Shown here one piece after another: positions 35,929 to 45,568 of a DNA stretch of 64,000 bases. The stretch covers positions 4,278,001 to 4,342,000 of the forward strand of contig NZ_JAMYWY010000001.1 in NCBI RefSeq assembly GCF_024159265.1. Direction: 5' to 3'. Position numbers and translations under genes: made by a program. This stretch comes from Paenibacillus sp. 1781tsa1 (lineage in GTDB: Bacteria; Bacillota; Bacilli; Paenibacillales; Paenibacillaceae). The notes below the pieces were generated by a model. It saw nothing but the letters and a program-made list of their open reading frames with translations. It had not been told where the DNA came from and searched no databases. The number at the start of each line of letters is the position of its first letter. The first letter of the stretch is position 1.

Positions 35929-35996
35929 TATGTCCTCCCAATGCTCCATGATTTATATAATTCTATTGTAAGTTGAAACGAATAAATGTTCAGTGA

Positions 35997-36662
35997 TTAT
36001 TGTACTGTTTTTTTCCAGTCCGCTGCAAATTTGTCCATACCTTGATCTGTCAGTGGGTGTTTGGAGATTTGTTCAATGACGGAGAATGGAACAGTCGCGA
36101 TATGTGCTCCCGCCATTGCTACACGTGTAACGTGATCCGGATGTCTTACGGAAGCCGCAATAATCTGTGCATCCAGGTTATGTGTACGGAACAATTCAGC
36201 AATTTTGGTAACCAATTGTACGCCATCCTCAGAGATATCATCAAGACGTCCCAGGAATGGAGATACATATGTCGCACCAGCACGAGCAGCCAGAAGCGCC
36301 TGGTTCACCGTGAAGATCAACGTTACGTTGGTTTTCACGCCTTTTTTGGTCAAGTAACGGCAAGCTTCAAGTCCTGCAAGTGTCATTGGCAATTTGATCG
36401 TAATGTTTTTGTCGCTGTTGTTAATTTTGATCAATTCGTTCGCTTGTGCAATCATATCTTCAGCAGTGAGGGCATCTGGTGTCACTTCCGCAGAAACGGA
36501 CTCAACTTCAGGTACCAACCGCAAGATTTCTTCAATACGATCTTCGAATTTCACGCCTTCTTTGGCTACCAGAGATGGGTTTGTTGTTACACCAGACAAT
36601 ACGCCGATTTTGTATGCTTTTTGGATATCTTCCACGTTAGCTGTATCGATAAAAAATTTCAT
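35997..36662 (-). CDS. tal: transaldolase (small, FSA/TalC type)
   Basis: The 221-residue protein begins MKFFIDTANVEDIQKAYKIG, followed by GVTTNPSLVAKEG, IKLPMTLAGLEA with the Schiff-base lysine, and VSPFLGRLDD. This is the compact transaldolase/fructose-6-phosphate aldolase family of about 215-220 residues. In Bacillota these mostly act as transaldolase in the non-oxidative pentose phosphate branch. It starts at ATG 36662 behind GGAGGTAATTTAATC and lies between zwf and gnd. Confidence 0.94.
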   Translation of the reverse strand: MKFFIDTANVEDIQKAYKIGVLSGVTTNPSLVAKEGVKFEDRIEEILRLVPEVESVSAEVTPDALTAEDMIAQANELIKINNSDKNITIKLPMTLAGLEACRYLTKKGVKTNVTLIFTVNQALLAARAGATYVSPFLGRLDDISEDGVQLVTKIAELFRTHNLDAQIIAASVRHPDHVTRVAMAGAHIATVPFSVIEQISKHPLTDQGMDKFAADWKKTVQ

Positions 36663-36698
36663 GATTAAATTACCTCCAGATATATTTTTTATTTTGGT

Positions 36699-38222
36699 TT
36701 AGAGATTTGCATTAACCGCCAAGGGTATGCTATTTGTAACTACAGACTCCTGATCCGCCGGCTCATCAAACCACCAGTGGTGACCATCTTCTTCAAGCAT
36801 AGCATCTGATTCAGCCGGACCATAGCTACCTGCAGGATACAGGTGAAGTGGCAACAGATTTTCCTGGAATGCATCCAGAATAGGTTGCACCCATGCCCAT
36901 GACAATTCTACTTCATCCCAGTGGGCAAAGAATGTTGGATCACCTAGCAAAGCATCACGAATCAGATTCTCGTAAGCTTCCGCAAGGTCACCTTTATCCG
37001 GAGAAAGATCGATATGAACCGGTTTGAATTCACCTTTATTCTCAGGATCACTTGCATTCAGTTGCAATGTCATGCTCTGATCAGGACTCATCTCAATGAC
37101 GAGCAGGTTTGGCTTGGAACCCTTGTTTTTCAGCACATTCGTTTGTCCTGAAGGTTCTTTGAATTCAATCACGATACGTGTTGATTTCTCCTTCATTCTT
37201 TTACCCGTACGAATGTAAAACGGAACACCGCGCCAGAAGAAATCATCGATTTGCAATTTGGCAGCAATGAATGTGTCATTCATCGTATTCTCCGCTACAC
37301 CCGGTTCAGCAGCATAAGCATTTACCGGTTTGCCTTGAATGTTGCCTTCTGCATACTGTCCACGGATGATGCTTGCGCCCACGGTTTGCTTTTGTAACGG
37401 CTGGATTGATTCCATAATGTGCTTTTTCTTCAATCCAACTTTTTCGGAAGTACTGTTGTATGGAAGCTGAATCGCCATCATCATGAGCAATTGCAACATA
37501 TGATTCTGGAACATGTCTCGCACTGCACCTACATGATCATAATAGGATGCACGTTCTTCGACACCTACAGTCTCATTAGCCGTAATTTGCACATTGGAGA
37601 TGTAGCGGTTGTTCCATAACGCCTTCATGATTGGGTTACTCTGATGTAACGTCTCCAGGCGCTGTACCATCGGTTTGCCCAAATAGTGGTCAATCCGATA
37701 AATCTCTTCCTCCGTGAACGATTCGCTTAATTTGCGATTAAGGTCTCGGGCGGACTGCAGATCGTGACCAAATGGCTTCTCGATGACGAGACGCTTCCAG
37801 CCCTCTGTGGAACCCAGCCCAATTTGTTGAATGTTCTCTGCAATGGGTTCGAAGAATTCCGGACCAACCGAGAGATAGAACAAGCGGTTGGACGGAATGC
37901 CAAGCTCAGCTTCTCTTTGTTCAACTAATCCCAACAGCTTTATATAATCTTCCTTATGGCTTATATTCAATACACTGTAGCGAAAAGCTTTCACAAATGA
38001 CTTCACAACTTCAGGATCTGCCTGGCGTCTGGAAAATTCATTTAATGATTTTTCCACTTGTGCCTGAAAGAATTCATCAGACCACTCTCTACGCCCCAGA
38101 CCAATCAATGAGAAGGTTTCAGGAAGCTTCTGCTCAAGATATAAGTTATATAAGGCAGGATATATTTTTCTTTTGGCTAAATCGCCAGTAGCACCAAATA
38201 AAACAATGGTAGTTGGTTCCAT
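36699..38222 (-). CDS. zwf: glucose-6-phosphate 1-dehydrogenase
   Basis: The 507-residue enzyme has the N-terminal NADP site LFGATGDLAKRKIYPALY and the catalytic RIDHYLGKPMVQ segment, with EKPFGHDLQSA upstream, and normal family length. It carries out the first step of the oxidative pentose phosphate pathway. Start ATG 38222 follows AAGGAGAACGGTGAG. It is the first gene of the zwf-tal-gnd run and is divergent from a LysR gene. Confidence 0.96.
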   Translation of the reverse strand: MEPTTIVLFGATGDLAKRKIYPALYNLYLEQKLPETFSLIGLGRREWSDEFFQAQVEKSLNEFSRRQADPEVVKSFVKAFRYSVLNISHKEDYIKLLGLVEQREAELGIPSNRLFYLSVGPEFFEPIAENIQQIGLGSTEGWKRLVIEKPFGHDLQSARDLNRKLSESFTEEEIYRIDHYLGKPMVQRLETLHQSNPIMKALWNNRYISNVQITANETVGVEERASYYDHVGAVRDMFQNHMLQLLMMMAIQLPYNSTSEKVGLKKKHIMESIQPLQKQTVGASIIRGQYAEGNIQGKPVNAYAAEPGVAENTMNDTFIAAKLQIDDFFWRGVPFYIRTGKRMKEKSTRIVIEFKEPSGQTNVLKNKGSKPNLLVIEMSPDQSMTLQLNASDPENKGEFKPVHIDLSPDKGDLAEAYENLIRDALLGDPTFFAHWDEVELSWAWVQPILDAFQENLLPLHLYPAGSYGPAESDAMLEEDGHHWWFDEPADQESVVTNSIPLAVNANL

Positions 38223-38273
38223 CTCACCGTTCTCCTTCCAAGTAACTCTGGTTTCTTTGTTGTAGTTACACTA

Positions 38274-38301
38274 TAATACGTTTTATAGCCATACAAGTAA
38301 T
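38274..38301 (-). promoter_or_regulatory. candidate zwf promoter
   Basis: On the minus strand TTACTT (38301-38296), a 16-base spacer and TATTAT (38279-38274) lie about 50 bases before the zwf start, in the 112-base divergent region shared with the LysR gene. TATAGC and GCTATA (38284 and 38318) form a loose inverted pair around the -35 region that a LysR protein could use. Confidence 0.4.
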
Positions 38302-38334
38302 TAATATATTTCACAGGAGCTATAGACAACATCT

Positions 38335-39219
38335 ATGACTACAAATTACGAACTATATAAAGTCTTTTATTGGGCCGCCAAAACGGGAAGTTTGACACAG
38401 GCTGCAAAAGCACTGTATATCACTCAACCCAGCGTCAGTCATGCCATTAAGCAATTGGAAGAGAGCTTTGGTCTTACCCTGTTTTATCGAAATTCCAAGG
38501 GTGTAGCATTGACACAGGAAGGTGCCAGTCTGTATTCCTATATTGAACAATCCCAGATTCTGATCTCGCTTGCGGAAGAAAAAATGGCCGCATTGAAGAA
38601 TCTCGACAATGGTGAACTCCGGATTGGTGGCAGTGACTCCCTGTTCAAGCATTACATGCTGGCCTATCTGGAGGAATTCCACACCCTGTATCCTAACATC
38701 AAGCTACATCTGAGTCATGGAACCACGCCGGAAGTCATTACCTTTCTAAAAGAAGGCAAGATCGATCTTGGTGTGGTTCGAATGCCCATTGTTGATCCGC
38801 AGCTCGAAGTCAGGGAAAGCATTCAGTTGAAAGACTGTTTTGTAGCTGGGGAACGTTATGCTCAGTTGAAGGGTAAAGTCATGACACTTGAGATGCTTCT
38901 AGAGCATCAACTGATTCTCTTCTCCCGGAACAGCCGGGTTCGGATGGCTATAACCGAGTTGTTTAACAGCTATAATTACACGTTGAAACCTGAGATTGAG
39001 GTCGGTAGCGTTGATCTATTGATTGAGTTTGCGCGTCGAGGACTGGGTATTTCCTATGTCACACGTGAGTTTATCTCCAAGGAGCTGGAGGAAGGTTCTC
39101 TCTTCGAAATTCAGCTTGATGTCCCGCTCCCCCCTTCCCATGTGGGGATTATGACCAAGCGCAATATGCCGATTTCTTTGGCTGCCAACCGGTTTATGGA
39201 TCTTATTTTCCAGTCCTGA
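38335..39219 (+). CDS. LysR-family transcriptional regulator
   Basis: The 294-residue regulator has the N-terminal winged helix (FYWAAKTGSLTQAAKALYIT, QPSVSHAIKQLEE) and a C-terminal substrate-binding-protein fold. It is divergent from zwf and may control that operon, since LysR proteins often regulate the gene facing them; the effector is unknown. ATG 38335 is rather far (15 bases) from the nearest AGGAG. Confidence 0.9.
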   Translation: MTTNYELYKVFYWAAKTGSLTQAAKALYITQPSVSHAIKQLEESFGLTLFYRNSKGVALTQEGASLYSYIEQSQILISLAEEKMAALKNLDNGELRIGGSDSLFKHYMLAYLEEFHTLYPNIKLHLSHGTTPEVITFLKEGKIDLGVVRMPIVDPQLEVRESIQLKDCFVAGERYAQLKGKVMTLEMLLEHQLILFSRNSRVRMAITELFNSYNYTLKPEIEVGSVDLLIEFARRGLGISYVTREFISKELEEGSLFEIQLDVPLPPSHVGIMTKRNMPISLAANRFMDLIFQS

Positions 39220-39245
39220 GTGGTTACCATGTCAAAAAGTACAAC

Positions 39246-39285
39246 AAAGAGCCCCACCATCCCGTTATGGATGATGAGGCTCTTT
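39246..39285. terminator. bidirectional terminator between lysR and cheA
   Basis: AAAGAGCC (39246-39253) pairs with GGCTCTTT (39278-39285), with an inner CATCC/GGATG pair; A and T tracts flank both sides. It serves the converging LysR and CheA genes. Confidence 0.75.
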
Positions 39286-39310
39286 AACCTGCAGGATACG
39301 TATACAACGA

Positions 39311-41332
39311 TTAATGACTGACCAGATAGGACGCGTCCAATATAAGGGCAACCTTACCATTACCAAGGATCGTTGCACCAGAAAGATGGTTCATCGCACC
39401 CAGATACGTACCGAGTGTCTTAATAACGACTTCCTGATTTCCAATGATCTCATCTACTGCATATGCTGCAATTTTGTCGACGGAACGCACAATCACCAGT
39501 GGAATGGTTTTGGATTTGCGGTCCGTTCGAGGATAGTTGAGTCTGTCACACAGTCGGTGAAAGGGTACAATTCGTCCATGATTCAGAATGGCTTGTTGCC
39601 CTTGGATCATCTGAATATCTTCAGGTGAGATTCGAACAATCTCGGACACGTTGTACATCGGCAAGATCAGAACACGATCCGATACTTTGACTAACAGACC
39701 TTTAATAATCGCCAAAGTGAGTGGTAGACGAATCGTAAACGTGGTGCCAACACCAACCTCCGTATCAATATCAATGATACCGTTAAGCCGCCCAATCTGG
39801 CTGCGCACGATGTCCATTCCAACGCCGCGACCTGATACTTCACTTACAGAAGAAGCTGTGGAGAACCCGGGCTCAAATATGAGATGCACAGCCTCCTGTG
39901 TTGTTAGGCGTGCAGCCTGTTCCTCACTAATGATGCCTTTGCCCAAGGCGGAAGCCTTAATCTTCTCCCCATCGATACCTTTACCATCATCCGAATACCG
40001 AATAACGACATGATTCTCTTCATGGAACGAAGTTAAGGTAATACGTCCCTTGGACGGCTTGCCCAGCTCTCCACGAACCTCTGCGCTTTCAATGCCATGA
40101 TCTGCACTGTTGCGGATGAGATGGATTAGCGGGTCACTCAATTCTTCAATAATCATCCGGTCAAGTTCAGTCTCTCCACCTTGAATAACCAGTTCCAGAT
40201 CTTTACCCAGCTTCTGCGAAAGATCACGAACCAATCTCGGGAAGCGACTGAATAGTTGATCGATGGGTAACATCCGTGTCTTCATTACACCTTCTTGCAG
40301 TTCCTTGATAACCCTACCCATATGATCGGATACGCCACCAATACTCTGGATGAGTGAGGAAGACTCCTTACGCGCACCCGATCCACTCAGATCTGCAAGG
40401 GATGTCTGATCAATTAGCAGTTCACCCACCAAATTCATCAAATGGTCCAGACGTTCAACACTCACACGAACTGTAGGTTGAGCAGCTTTCACTTTCTCAT
40501 CCGAGCCCGAGCCTGATGTAGTCACGGTAGGCAAGCTTGGTTTTGTTTGCTCTGGTTCAGAGATTAATTCAACTGGTGCAGAAGTCGCTGCAATCTCATT
40601 GGATTCCAGCATATATGGATGAATCTCCAACATATGAATATCCGAGTCTGTAGACAATTCTGTCTCAAGCTGCTGACGGTCCTTCGAAGTTGCCACGATG
40701 ATGATGAACTGACTATAATGGTCATCTTCATTCTGCGCGCCCGGTTGCATCTCCATGAGAGAAGTTGTAACCACAGTCCCACATATGTCCTCAATGCGTT
40801 GGCGCAAAATATGATATCTGGCTGCTTTCATCTGGCACTTATGCTCAAGCACAATGTGAATGGACAATAGGTGCTTGCCTGACACGACAGCAACCTGTGC
40901 AACAATCGATTCTGCTGGTTGCAATTGAGGTGTTACAAGTTTTCCGACTACTGCCGGGGTTTGAATTAGATCCTTTATTTCTCGTACTACCGCTCGAAAG
41001 TCTGCATAGGCTTCCCCACGGATATACTGATCGCGAAGCACCTTCATGGCGTCCAAAGAACGGAACAACGTATCAATTAGCTCCGAAGTCATCTCAGGTT
41101 TTTTCTCCCTGACCCATTCAAGGGCATACTCCACCTCATGAGTGAGGTCGCTTAATTCACGAAAATCCATTGTGGATGCCGATCCCTTGATGGTGTGGGC
41201 TGCCCGAAACAGCGTTTGAACCAGTTCAACAGAAGGCGAAAGCTCCAATGCCAGCAAAGACTGATCCATCCGTTCCAGTTGATCATTCAGTTCTTCGATA
41301 AAGATGTCACGGTAGGCAGACAAATCCATCAT
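39311..41332 (-). CDS. cheA: chemotaxis histidine kinase CheA
   Basis: The 673-residue kinase has an HPt domain with His46 in AAHTIKGSASTMDF, a variable P2-like region (about 145-240), the dimerisation helices (VERLDHLMNLVGELLIDQ), a HATPase domain with LIRNSADHGIE and DDGKGID, and a C-terminal CheW-like domain. It sits after CheW and MCP in a three-gene operon with no CheY, CheB, CheR or CheC/D beside it, so it probably feeds a response regulator encoded elsewhere. It starts at ATG 41332 behind GGGAGG. Confidence 0.95.
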   Translation of the reverse strand: MMDLSAYRDIFIEELNDQLERMDQSLLALELSPSVELVQTLFRAAHTIKGSASTMDFRELSDLTHEVEYALEWVREKKPEMTSELIDTLFRSLDAMKVLRDQYIRGEAYADFRAVVREIKDLIQTPAVVGKLVTPQLQPAESIVAQVAVVSGKHLLSIHIVLEHKCQMKAARYHILRQRIEDICGTVVTTSLMEMQPGAQNEDDHYSQFIIIVATSKDRQQLETELSTDSDIHMLEIHPYMLESNEIAATSAPVELISEPEQTKPSLPTVTTSGSGSDEKVKAAQPTVRVSVERLDHLMNLVGELLIDQTSLADLSGSGARKESSSLIQSIGGVSDHMGRVIKELQEGVMKTRMLPIDQLFSRFPRLVRDLSQKLGKDLELVIQGGETELDRMIIEELSDPLIHLIRNSADHGIESAEVRGELGKPSKGRITLTSFHEENHVVIRYSDDGKGIDGEKIKASALGKGIISEEQAARLTTQEAVHLIFEPGFSTASSVSEVSGRGVGMDIVRSQIGRLNGIIDIDTEVGVGTTFTIRLPLTLAIIKGLLVKVSDRVLILPMYNVSEIVRISPEDIQMIQGQQAILNHGRIVPFHRLCDRLNYPRTDRKSKTIPLVIVRSVDKIAAYAVDEIIGNQEVVIKTLGTYLGAMNHLSGATILGNGKVALILDASYLVSH

Positions 41333-41346
41333 TCGTGTATTCCTCC

Positions 41347-41772
41347 CTAACCGCCCAATATTTCTTCCAATTTCAAAATGCCCACAAGCTCGTCTCCATG
41401 TTGACCTACACCATGGAATGCCCCTTCACGGTTACGACCGTAACCTCCGGTTGGCGGATGTATTTCCGAATATGTGGTTACCTTGTTCACCCGATCCACG
41501 ATCAAGCCAATATATTCATCCTGATACCGAACTACGATAATTCGAGTTGCTCTGGTATCCGGTTCATCCGGCATACCCAGCAGGTTGCGCAGGCTCATCA
41601 CACATACAACCTTGCCACGCAGATTAACTACCCCTTTGATCTCTGGACGGCTGAATGGGATATCTGTAATGCTGAGCATTTTAATAATTTCGTGAATTTC
41701 TTCGATTCGAATGGCGCAAGTCTCTGCACCTACCGACAGCTCAATATATTGTTCCTTCTGAAGTGAAGACAT
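41347..41772 (-). CDS. cheW: chemotaxis coupling protein CheW
   Basis: The 141-residue protein is a single CheW/SH3-like domain (YIELSVGAETCAIRIEEIHEI, VVNLRGKVVCVMSLRNLLG). It links the chemoreceptor to CheA. It starts at ATG 41772 after GAGGGTGAATCG, 14 bases before the CheA gene. Confidence 0.93.
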   Translation of the reverse strand: MSSLQKEQYIELSVGAETCAIRIEEIHEIIKMLSITDIPFSRPEIKGVVNLRGKVVCVMSLRNLLGMPDEPDTRATRIIVVRYQDEYIGLIVDRVNKVTTYSEIHPPTGGYGRNREGAFHGVGQHGDELVGILKLEEILGG

Positions 41773-41797
41773 CGATTCACCCTCAATTCAATTTGGT

Positions 41798-43387
41798 TTA
41801 TTGGGTTTTGAAGGCAGCCGCAGAATTCGCCAGCTCTTCTGCCAGATGTGCCAATGACTGGCAGGTTGCCGCAGTCTCTTCTGATGCAGCCGCCGATTCT
41901 TCACTGGAAGCCGAGATGGATTCAACAGAACTCATCACTTCTGCCGCTTGAGCCGCCTCTTCCTCACATGCAGCTGCAATTTCGTTTACTTTCTGGGAGG
42001 AGTTATTGACCATATCAATAATCTGATCAAACGCCTGCCCAGTCATGGAAGACTGTTCAACACTGGCTGCTACGGCCTGTACACTTTGTCTCGTATTTTC
42101 CTGCATCGCTTTGATGATGGCTGTAATTTCTTTGGTCGCCTCGCCGCTTCGTTCTGCAAGCTTCCTGACTTCATCTGCTACTACGGCAAATCCTCGCCCT
42201 TGTTCTCCCGCACGTGCCGCTTCAATTGCTGCATTCAGCGCAAGCAGATTGGTCTGCTCAGCGATATCGTCAATCACTTCAATGATGTCACCGATTTTAC
42301 GGGAATCATCTTCAAGTTTGGTCATTTTCGTATTAACAGCTTGCATACCTTCCAATGAAGTCTGTACAACAAGTCCACCTTCACGCGCAGTCTTCACAGT
42401 ATCATTGGACAATTCAGCTGCTTCTTCCGCACTTGCAGCGACAGAGTTAATGGCAAGTGAAAGCTCCTTGAACAATTCGGAGATGTTTCCTGCCTCGCTG
42501 GATTGACTTGTGCTGGTACTTGCGATTTCCTGTGTACTGGCTGAGATCTGTTCCGAAGAAGCAGCAACACTTTGGGAGTTCAACACGATATTGTTGATTA
42601 ACTCTTTCAGGTTGTCGACCATACGATTCAGTGCTGCTGCCAGTTGACCCACTTCATCTTTACTGGAGATGTCTGATTTGAGGGTAAGATTACCATTAGC
42701 CACTTCCGTTGCCAGACCCAACATGGACATGAGTGGTTTCGAAATCGAGCGAGAGATCAAGTAACCAATGAGGATACTAAAGAGTACAGATGCGACCACC
42801 ATAACAATCGTTACCGCAAATGCAGTGTTGTAAGCTTCTTCAGACTTGATGTTAGCTTGTTCTGCGAGGGTTACATTGAGGTTCACCAGGTCTGCGAGCG
42901 TTTTTACCACTTCATCGCCAGGAGGTTTCAATGTTGCTTTCAGGAAAGCGATAAACGCGGCATCATCCTCTGATATTGCCATAGTGACGCCCTGATCATA
43001 CAGTTTCATATAACTGTCGTACTGGGTATCTAATTTACGAAGCAGTTCCACTTCTTCCGGAGTAGTAGCAAGAGGACGGTACGTAGCAAGTCGCTCCTCC
43101 ATGGATTGACGAATTGTAGCGATATTTTCCGTAACTCGGGTCTGTTCTGCTGCAACAGTTTCGTAGTTCAAATCACGCACGTTTACCCGTAACCTCTGAT
43201 AATCAACCTGGGCCGAGGATAGTTCTCTAACCGAAATCAAGTTGTTGTTATACATCTCTTGCATTCGTTCATTCGTACTTCTCAAAGTTACTACGGAGTA
43301 GACCCCAAGCGCCGCAAGGATTATCGACACAATCAAAAATGCTGAGATAATCTTTGTTGCTGTTTTCAAGTTTCCAAACCACTTCAT
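41798..43387 (-). CDS. methyl-accepting chemotaxis protein (4HB-MCP type)
   Basis: The 529-residue receptor has membrane segments near residues 12-32 and 185-210, an extracytoplasmic four-helix bundle sensor, a HAMP domain (ISRSISKPLMSMLGLATEVA) and a cytoplasmic signalling helix pair with the tip EQTNLLALNAAIEAARAGEQ. Methylation-type glutamates flank it. It is the first gene of the MCP-CheW-CheA operon and starts at ATG 43387 after AGGAGGAGATTAC. The ligand is unknown. Confidence 0.94.
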   Translation of the reverse strand: MKWFGNLKTATKIISAFLIVSIILAALGVYSVVTLRSTNERMQEMYNNNLISVRELSSAQVDYQRLRVNVRDLNYETVAAEQTRVTENIATIRQSMEERLATYRPLATTPEEVELLRKLDTQYDSYMKLYDQGVTMAISEDDAAFIAFLKATLKPPGDEVVKTLADLVNLNVTLAEQANIKSEEAYNTAFAVTIVMVVASVLFSILIGYLISRSISKPLMSMLGLATEVANGNLTLKSDISSKDEVGQLAAALNRMVDNLKELINNIVLNSQSVAASSEQISASTQEIASTSTSQSSEAGNISELFKELSLAINSVAASAEEAAELSNDTVKTAREGGLVVQTSLEGMQAVNTKMTKLEDDSRKIGDIIEVIDDIAEQTNLLALNAAIEAARAGEQGRGFAVVADEVRKLAERSGEATKEITAIIKAMQENTRQSVQAVAASVEQSSMTGQAFDQIIDMVNNSSQKVNEIAAACEEEAAQAAEVMSSVESISASSEESAAASEETAATCQSLAHLAEELANSAAAFKTQ

Positions 43388-43850
43388 GTAATCTCCTCCT
43401 AGGCATCGTAGTGTCCAGTTATGTATATAACGCTTGGTTGGTAAACCCTTCTCTAGGTCGCGCTCCAGACAACTTACGATCTATTTCGACATAAATATAT
43501 TAAAACTGAATAGAAAATTTTTATTTCTATAAAATTGCACTATTATGAATTTTTATTTCAGATATAAAGAATCTTCTTTTTAATATAAATTATACTTTTT
43601 ACCCATTAAACTGTTTTTCCATCTTACATATATACGTATATTCAACAATCTGCATTGACTTACATATACATCTCCATGCAAACTCAAATATGATATGGTC
43701 TTCTAATATTTACATAAGAAGTTGTATAGTTCTTCCGTCTAACACATATCATATTCCACGCAAAAAAAATGATATATTTTGATGTTTATACTCCACATTC
43801 CAAGACTTAAGTCTAACAAATACATACTCAAAGTGAGTCCATATTCCCAT
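43388..43850. other. AT-rich intergenic region without a visible gene
   Basis: The roughly 550 bases before the MCP start are strongly AT-rich and show no coding frame, repeat or RNA gene that I can support. They presumably hold the MCP promoter, but I see no clear sigma-D (TAAA-N15-GCCGATAA) site near the gene. The stretch ends in a terminator for the next gene. Confidence 0.5.
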
Positions 43851-43884
43851 AAAAAAAACCAAACTCGAATCAACAGAGTTTGGT
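43851..43884 (-). terminator. terminator after the 226-aa protein gene
   Basis: On the minus strand ACCAAACTC and GAGTTTGGT (43884-43858) form a 9-bp stem with a 9-base loop, followed by TTTTTTTT. Confidence 0.85.
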
Positions 43885-43940
43885 TTCGAAACAAAAAAAC
43901 ACACTTTAAATTAATACAAAACCCATTTAAAACTAAATTC

Positions 43941-44621
43941 TTATGTGTTATATAACTGCTCCAGTTCCATTAAGCGATCCTTAATCCTGTGTGGAATAAT
44001 ACCAAACAGATTATCCCATGTCATAAACATCTCCGGTTTTAATACATATTCTTCGAACTCCATGGTAGGTACGAACGCTTTGGTCTTCAGATAACGCTCC
44101 ACCTGAGCATCGATCTGTTCATTCGTTTCAAAATAACCTTGAAACAACTCATTCACAAGTAGCCCATCACATCCAGCTTTCGAACCTGTGGCACTATACA
44201 GGTTAGGCAATAACTCAAATACAACCGGAAGTGGTGAGAAAGCATGTTTGCCAGGCTGCGAGTACAGACATACATGACGTCCAACCACATTGACCCGTTC
44301 CTTCAACAATCCACGCAGTACCTTCCCATGAAAGCTGGCTTCACAGTCTACAACCTCTCCGTCATGGCCCACATAAACCCATACATGCTCCATTTCATAC
44401 AGATGTCCGATCTCATAATCCCACCAAATTGCATATTCAATCACGTATTGAACTACCTCGCTTGGGAACTCAATGTCCCTTCTGAACGATGGTGAAGGCC
44501 CTGATTGATGCAACACAGAAATGCCAACAAAATCCGGATAAAAGGGTTCGTTTCTATCAAACATCAAGATAGGTGCATAACTCATTGCAGTTTCAAGTGT
44601 TTCCATCTCTGACATGTTCAT
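43941..44621 (-). CDS. protein of unknown function (226 aa)
   Basis: I do not recognise this 226-residue soluble protein. It has no signal peptide or membrane segment. The stretch YAPILMFDRNEPFYPDFVG and the later HLYEMEHVWVYVGHDGEVV with DCEASFHG are the most conserved-looking parts and vaguely resemble Vps62-type proteins. It begins at ATG 44621 behind GGAGGACTC and has its own terminator, so it is a real, singly transcribed gene. Confidence 0.75.
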   Translation of the reverse strand: MNMSEMETLETAMSYAPILMFDRNEPFYPDFVGISVLHQSGPSPSFRRDIEFPSEVVQYVIEYAIWWDYEIGHLYEMEHVWVYVGHDGEVVDCEASFHGKVLRGLLKERVNVVGRHVCLYSQPGKHAFSPLPVVFELLPNLYSATGSKAGCDGLLVNELFQGYFETNEQIDAQVERYLKTKAFVPTMEFEEYVLKPEMFMTWDNLFGIIPHRIKDRLMELEQLYNT

Positions 44622-44767
44622 TCATGAGTCCTCCGTTTTCGTTGGATGTTCATACTATACTAACAGAGAACGTAACACACTGACTCAAGGATTTTGAATT
44701 TTTTTCTAATATAATGCCAACCCCTTCATACACTTCATACAATAATCACATCGACACATCGAAACGT

Positions 44768-44803
44768 CAAAAAAACCTGCAACTGTTATTCTCCAGTTAC
44801 AGG
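44768..44803 (-). terminator. terminator after the cupin gene
   Basis: On the minus strand CCTGTAACTG and CAGTTGCAGG (44803-44776) form a stem with one G-U pair and an 8-base loop, followed by a TTTTTTT run. Confidence 0.85.
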
Positions 44804-44836
44804 CTCTGTACTTTTATAATGAATAAGGAATTTGAA

Positions 44837-45433
44837 TTAAGACTTCAGCTTACTGGATGGTGACACGGACGTCTCGGAAGGGGAAGTCGATTGATCAGAA
44901 ACCTGTGTATCACATCCTATTGGAGGGCCCAGAATGGCATCATTTTTAATGGACGCAATGGCTCTGGCATACGCCTCTTCATCCAAACAGTACGCGCGGT
45001 GAGCCACCTCGGGCGGTGTAGCTGCCAAGAAATCTGCTCCAAACACAATATCAGGCGTTGGTTGATCAAAGATCGTTAATACATATACGTCATCAGTCTC
45101 AGCAACAAACCAGTGAAACCAGCCTTTCGGAAATACCACAACCTGACCTGGTTTCAGACGATATGTCAATCGTTCACGCGTAAACGGATTAAAGACTGAC
45201 GCTGTAATTTCACCACTGATGACTACAACCATCTCCGTGACATTGGTGTGCCAGTGTGGCTGCACAATAATTCCTTTGCTTAAGTATACGTTGAAGAAAC
45301 CATTTGCAATGGTCGGCAGCTGTTCTCCAAACAACTGGGTTACATAGTTGCGTGAATCCCTTTGATAATTGACCACCGCATTGGAATCGGCAGCTAGCGG
45401 AACATTTGGGGCTTGCAAAATCGGATTCATCAT
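44837..45433 (-). CDS. cupin-domain protein (germin/oxalate decarboxylase-like)
   Basis: The 198-residue single-cupin protein has the metal motif PHWHTNVTEMVVVISGE and the second motif PKGWFHWFVAE, as in germin and one half of oxalate decarboxylases. Its function could be a metal-dependent oxalate-type enzyme or a binding or structural protein. The C-terminal 25 residues are Ser/Thr-rich. It starts at ATG 45433 after GGAGGAG and is monocistronic. Confidence 0.85.
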   Translation of the reverse strand: MMNPILQAPNVPLAADSNAVVNYQRDSRNYVTQLFGEQLPTIANGFFNVYLSKGIIVQPHWHTNVTEMVVVISGEITASVFNPFTRERLTYRLKPGQVVVFPKGWFHWFVAETDDVYVLTIFDQPTPDIVFGADFLAATPPEVAHRAYCLDEEAYARAIASIKNDAILGPPIGCDTQVSDQSTSPSETSVSPSSKLKS

Positions 45434-45568
45434 TCGATCATTTCTCCTCCTTGAGCATACATCTCATTGTTGTACTGTATGCCGGAGAGTAGAAAGATAA
45501 TACCGTTGACCTGTTATACATTCTTTTTCATCCGAAACTGCAGGTTTCTTGTATCTTGTCTTAAGGAG

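Noticed and set aside
34573..35976. 467-residue open frame on the plus strand opposite the 6-phosphogluconate dehydrogenase gene
   Set aside because: It is Cys/Phe-rich with no recognisable domain, covers gnd exactly and has no ribosome site. It is a shadow caused by the biased codon use of a strongly expressed gene.
36000..36668. 222-residue open frame opposite the transaldolase gene
   Set aside because: The same mirror effect: no domain, odd composition (Cys, Phe, Arg rich) and complete overlap with a certain gene.
43388..43850. AT-rich stretch as a possible RNA gene or phage attachment site
   Set aside because: No conserved hairpin pattern, tRNA-like fold or direct repeat could be found by eye.
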